Positions 63,131-64,000 of a stretch of DNA of 64,000 bases are shown here, piece after piece. The stretch is from AP-15 sp963796155. Its GTDB lineage: Bacteria; Pseudomonadota; Alphaproteobacteria; ATCC43930; CGMCC-115725. The notes below the pieces were generated by a model, which saw only the letters and a list, made by a program, of their open reading frames with translations, made no database searches and had not been told where the DNA came from. The DNA lies in assembly GCA_963796155.1 (NCBI GenBank), contig CAWCKT010000010.1, positions 62,001 through 126,000 on the forward strand, written 5' to 3'. A program made the translations under genes and the position numbers. Numbering within the stretch: the first letter of the stretch is position 1; every line of letters starts with the position of its first letter.

Positions 63131-64000
63131 CAGCGCTCCCGGGGCGCCCTTCGAGGGGCAGGACGCGCCGCTCTTCGGCCGGCGTCAGAAGCGCCCGCGC
63201 GGGCCGCGACTGCCTGTCGTCGTGGTGACCGGCTTTCTCGGCTCGGGCAAGACGACCCTGATCAAGGCGCTGCTCGCCAAGCCCGAAGGCGCCAGCACCG
63301 CCGTCGTCGTCAACGAATACGGCGAGATCGGCATCGATCACGCGCTGTTGCGGTCGAGCAGCGATGTCACGGTCCTGCTCGGCAATGGCTGTCTCTGCTG
63401 CAATGTGCGCAGCGATTTGCAGGAAACCCTGCGCGAGCTCTTCGCCGACCGCTCCCGCGGCGCGGTGCCGAGCTTCGAGCGGGTCGTCATCGAAACCTCG
63501 GGGCTCGCCGACCCGGGCCCGGTCTTACAGACCTTTGCCACCGATCGCGGCCTCGGCCGCGAATTCCACCTGCAGGCGCTGATCTGCGTCGTCGACGCCA
63601 TCGCCGGCGCCAGCAATCTCGACCGGATGCCCGAGGCCCGACAGCAGGTGGCTCTCGCCGACCGCATCGTCGTGACCAAGAGCGATCTCGCCGATCCCGG
63701 CACGACCGAGCGGCTGGTCGAACGGATCGCAGCGCTCAACCCCGCCCCGGTCGGAATCGCCAGAAATGGCCAGATCGAGCCGTCCTTTCTGCTTGACGAG
63801 CCGCTTCCAGTGCGGCGCGGCTTCGCGCTGGGCGAGGCCGCGCACTCGCACGGGCTGCAGAGCTTTTCGCTCCTCTTCGAAAAGCCGTTCGGCTGGCCCG
63901 GTTTCGAGCAGGCGATGGCGGTGTTGATGGCGCTGCGCGGACCCGATCTGTTGCGCGTCAAGGGCCTCGTCGCGATCGGCGAATGCCGTGGGCCCGTCAT
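63114..64000 (+). CDS. CobW/COG0523-family GTPase, metal chaperone-like (partial)
   Basis: Runs off the window end; 295 residues are present. Walker A VTGFLGSGKTTLIKALL, the metal-binding CxCC motif in GNGCLCCNVRSDLQ, switch region ETSGLADPGPVLQ and the guanine motif VTKSDL are intact. COG0523 GTPases deliver Zn, Co or other metals to client enzymes. No ATG precedes the GTPase domain; the best start is TTG 63114, overlapping the propeller gene by 17 bases. The overlap suggests the propeller or a neighbouring metallohydrolase is its client. Confidence 0.85.
   Translation, partial: MKWTSDSAPGAPFEGQDAPLFGRRQKRPRGPRLPVVVVTGFLGSGKTTLIKALLAKPEGASTAVVVNEYGEIGIDHALLRSSSDVTVLLGNGCLCCNVRSDLQETLRELFADRSRGAVPSFERVVIETSGLADPGPVLQTFATDRGLGREFHLQALICVVDAIAGASNLDRMPEARQQVALADRIVVTKSDLADPGTTERLVERIAALNPAPVGIARNGQIEPSFLLDEPLPVRRGFALGEAAHSHGLQSFSLLFEKPFGWPGFEQAMAVLMALRGPDLLRVKGLVAIGECRGPV

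Overview
The window is GC-rich, densely coding, and reads as chromosomal DNA of an alphaproteobacterium. Four things point there: the order SRP RNA - dnaX - ybaB/ebfC - recR; a SUF iron-sulfur operon led by an Rrf2-type regulator; groESL with a CIRCE operator and a promoter of the alphaproteobacterial RpoH type (CTTG-N17-CYTATNT); and the hopanoid genes hpnM/hpnN, DUF992 secreted proteins and GC-rich REP-like palindromes. No tRNA, rRNA, CRISPR array, prophage or intact insertion sequence was seen. The lineage cannot be fixed further from sequence alone.

Layout. 1-3.2 kb: a TPP-dependent acetolactate-synthase-like enzyme (frameshifted as read), converging on an MFS carrier with a translationally coupled one-helix partner. 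3.6-8.8 kb: a secreted MBL-fold protein, NudC, then SRP RNA, dnaX, ybaB, recR. 8.8-10.9 kb: an OmpR-type two-component pair. 11.1-17.3 kb: the SUF operon (regulator, sufB, C, D, S, U, T) with overlapping stop/start codons; sufD carries a single-base frameshift. 17.3-18.5 kb: a decayed cystathionine gamma-synthase fragment, then a DUF192 protein. 19.8-21.9 kb: groESL with promoter, operator and terminator. 22.8-25.1 kb: a frameshifted methyltransferase, an LpxH-like phosphoesterase and a glycosyltransferase. 25.2-30.4 kb: a D-aminoacylase, two related one-helix membrane proteins, a Rieske oxygenase and a sulfotransferase. 30.4-33.8 kb: hpnN and hpnM. 33.8-44.2 kb: an accessory stretch with gene fragments (FAH family, serine resolvase), a membrane nucleotide cyclase, a frameshifted alpha/beta hydrolase, a lower-GC flavin hydroxylase and a histidine kinase - KaiC-like ATPase - response regulator triad. 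44.2-53.1 kb: a catabolic-looking region. 53.2-64 kb: tandem DUF992 proteins, a two-domain cold-shock protein, VOC, crotonase, MFS, two beta-propeller proteins, an amidohydrolase, a fifth LLM oxidoreductase and a CobW GTPase running off the end.

The most interesting unit is the operon at 46309-52320. It holds three luciferase-like (LLM) flavin oxidoreductases of two subfamilies, a stand-alone MetE C-terminal-domain-like protein that keeps all four zinc ligands, a carboxymuconolactone-decarboxylase-family protein and a divergent catalase-fold protein. It is divergent from a LysR regulator, with a perfect T-N11-A box between them. A plausible reading is a flavin monooxygenase pathway with a zinc-thiolate transfer step and built-in peroxide handling; the substrate is unknown.

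Four genes (acetolactate-synthase-like, sufD, methyltransferase, alpha/beta hydrolase) each carry one single-base indel. Because sufD is normally essential, residual assembly errors are the simplest explanation for at least some of them.
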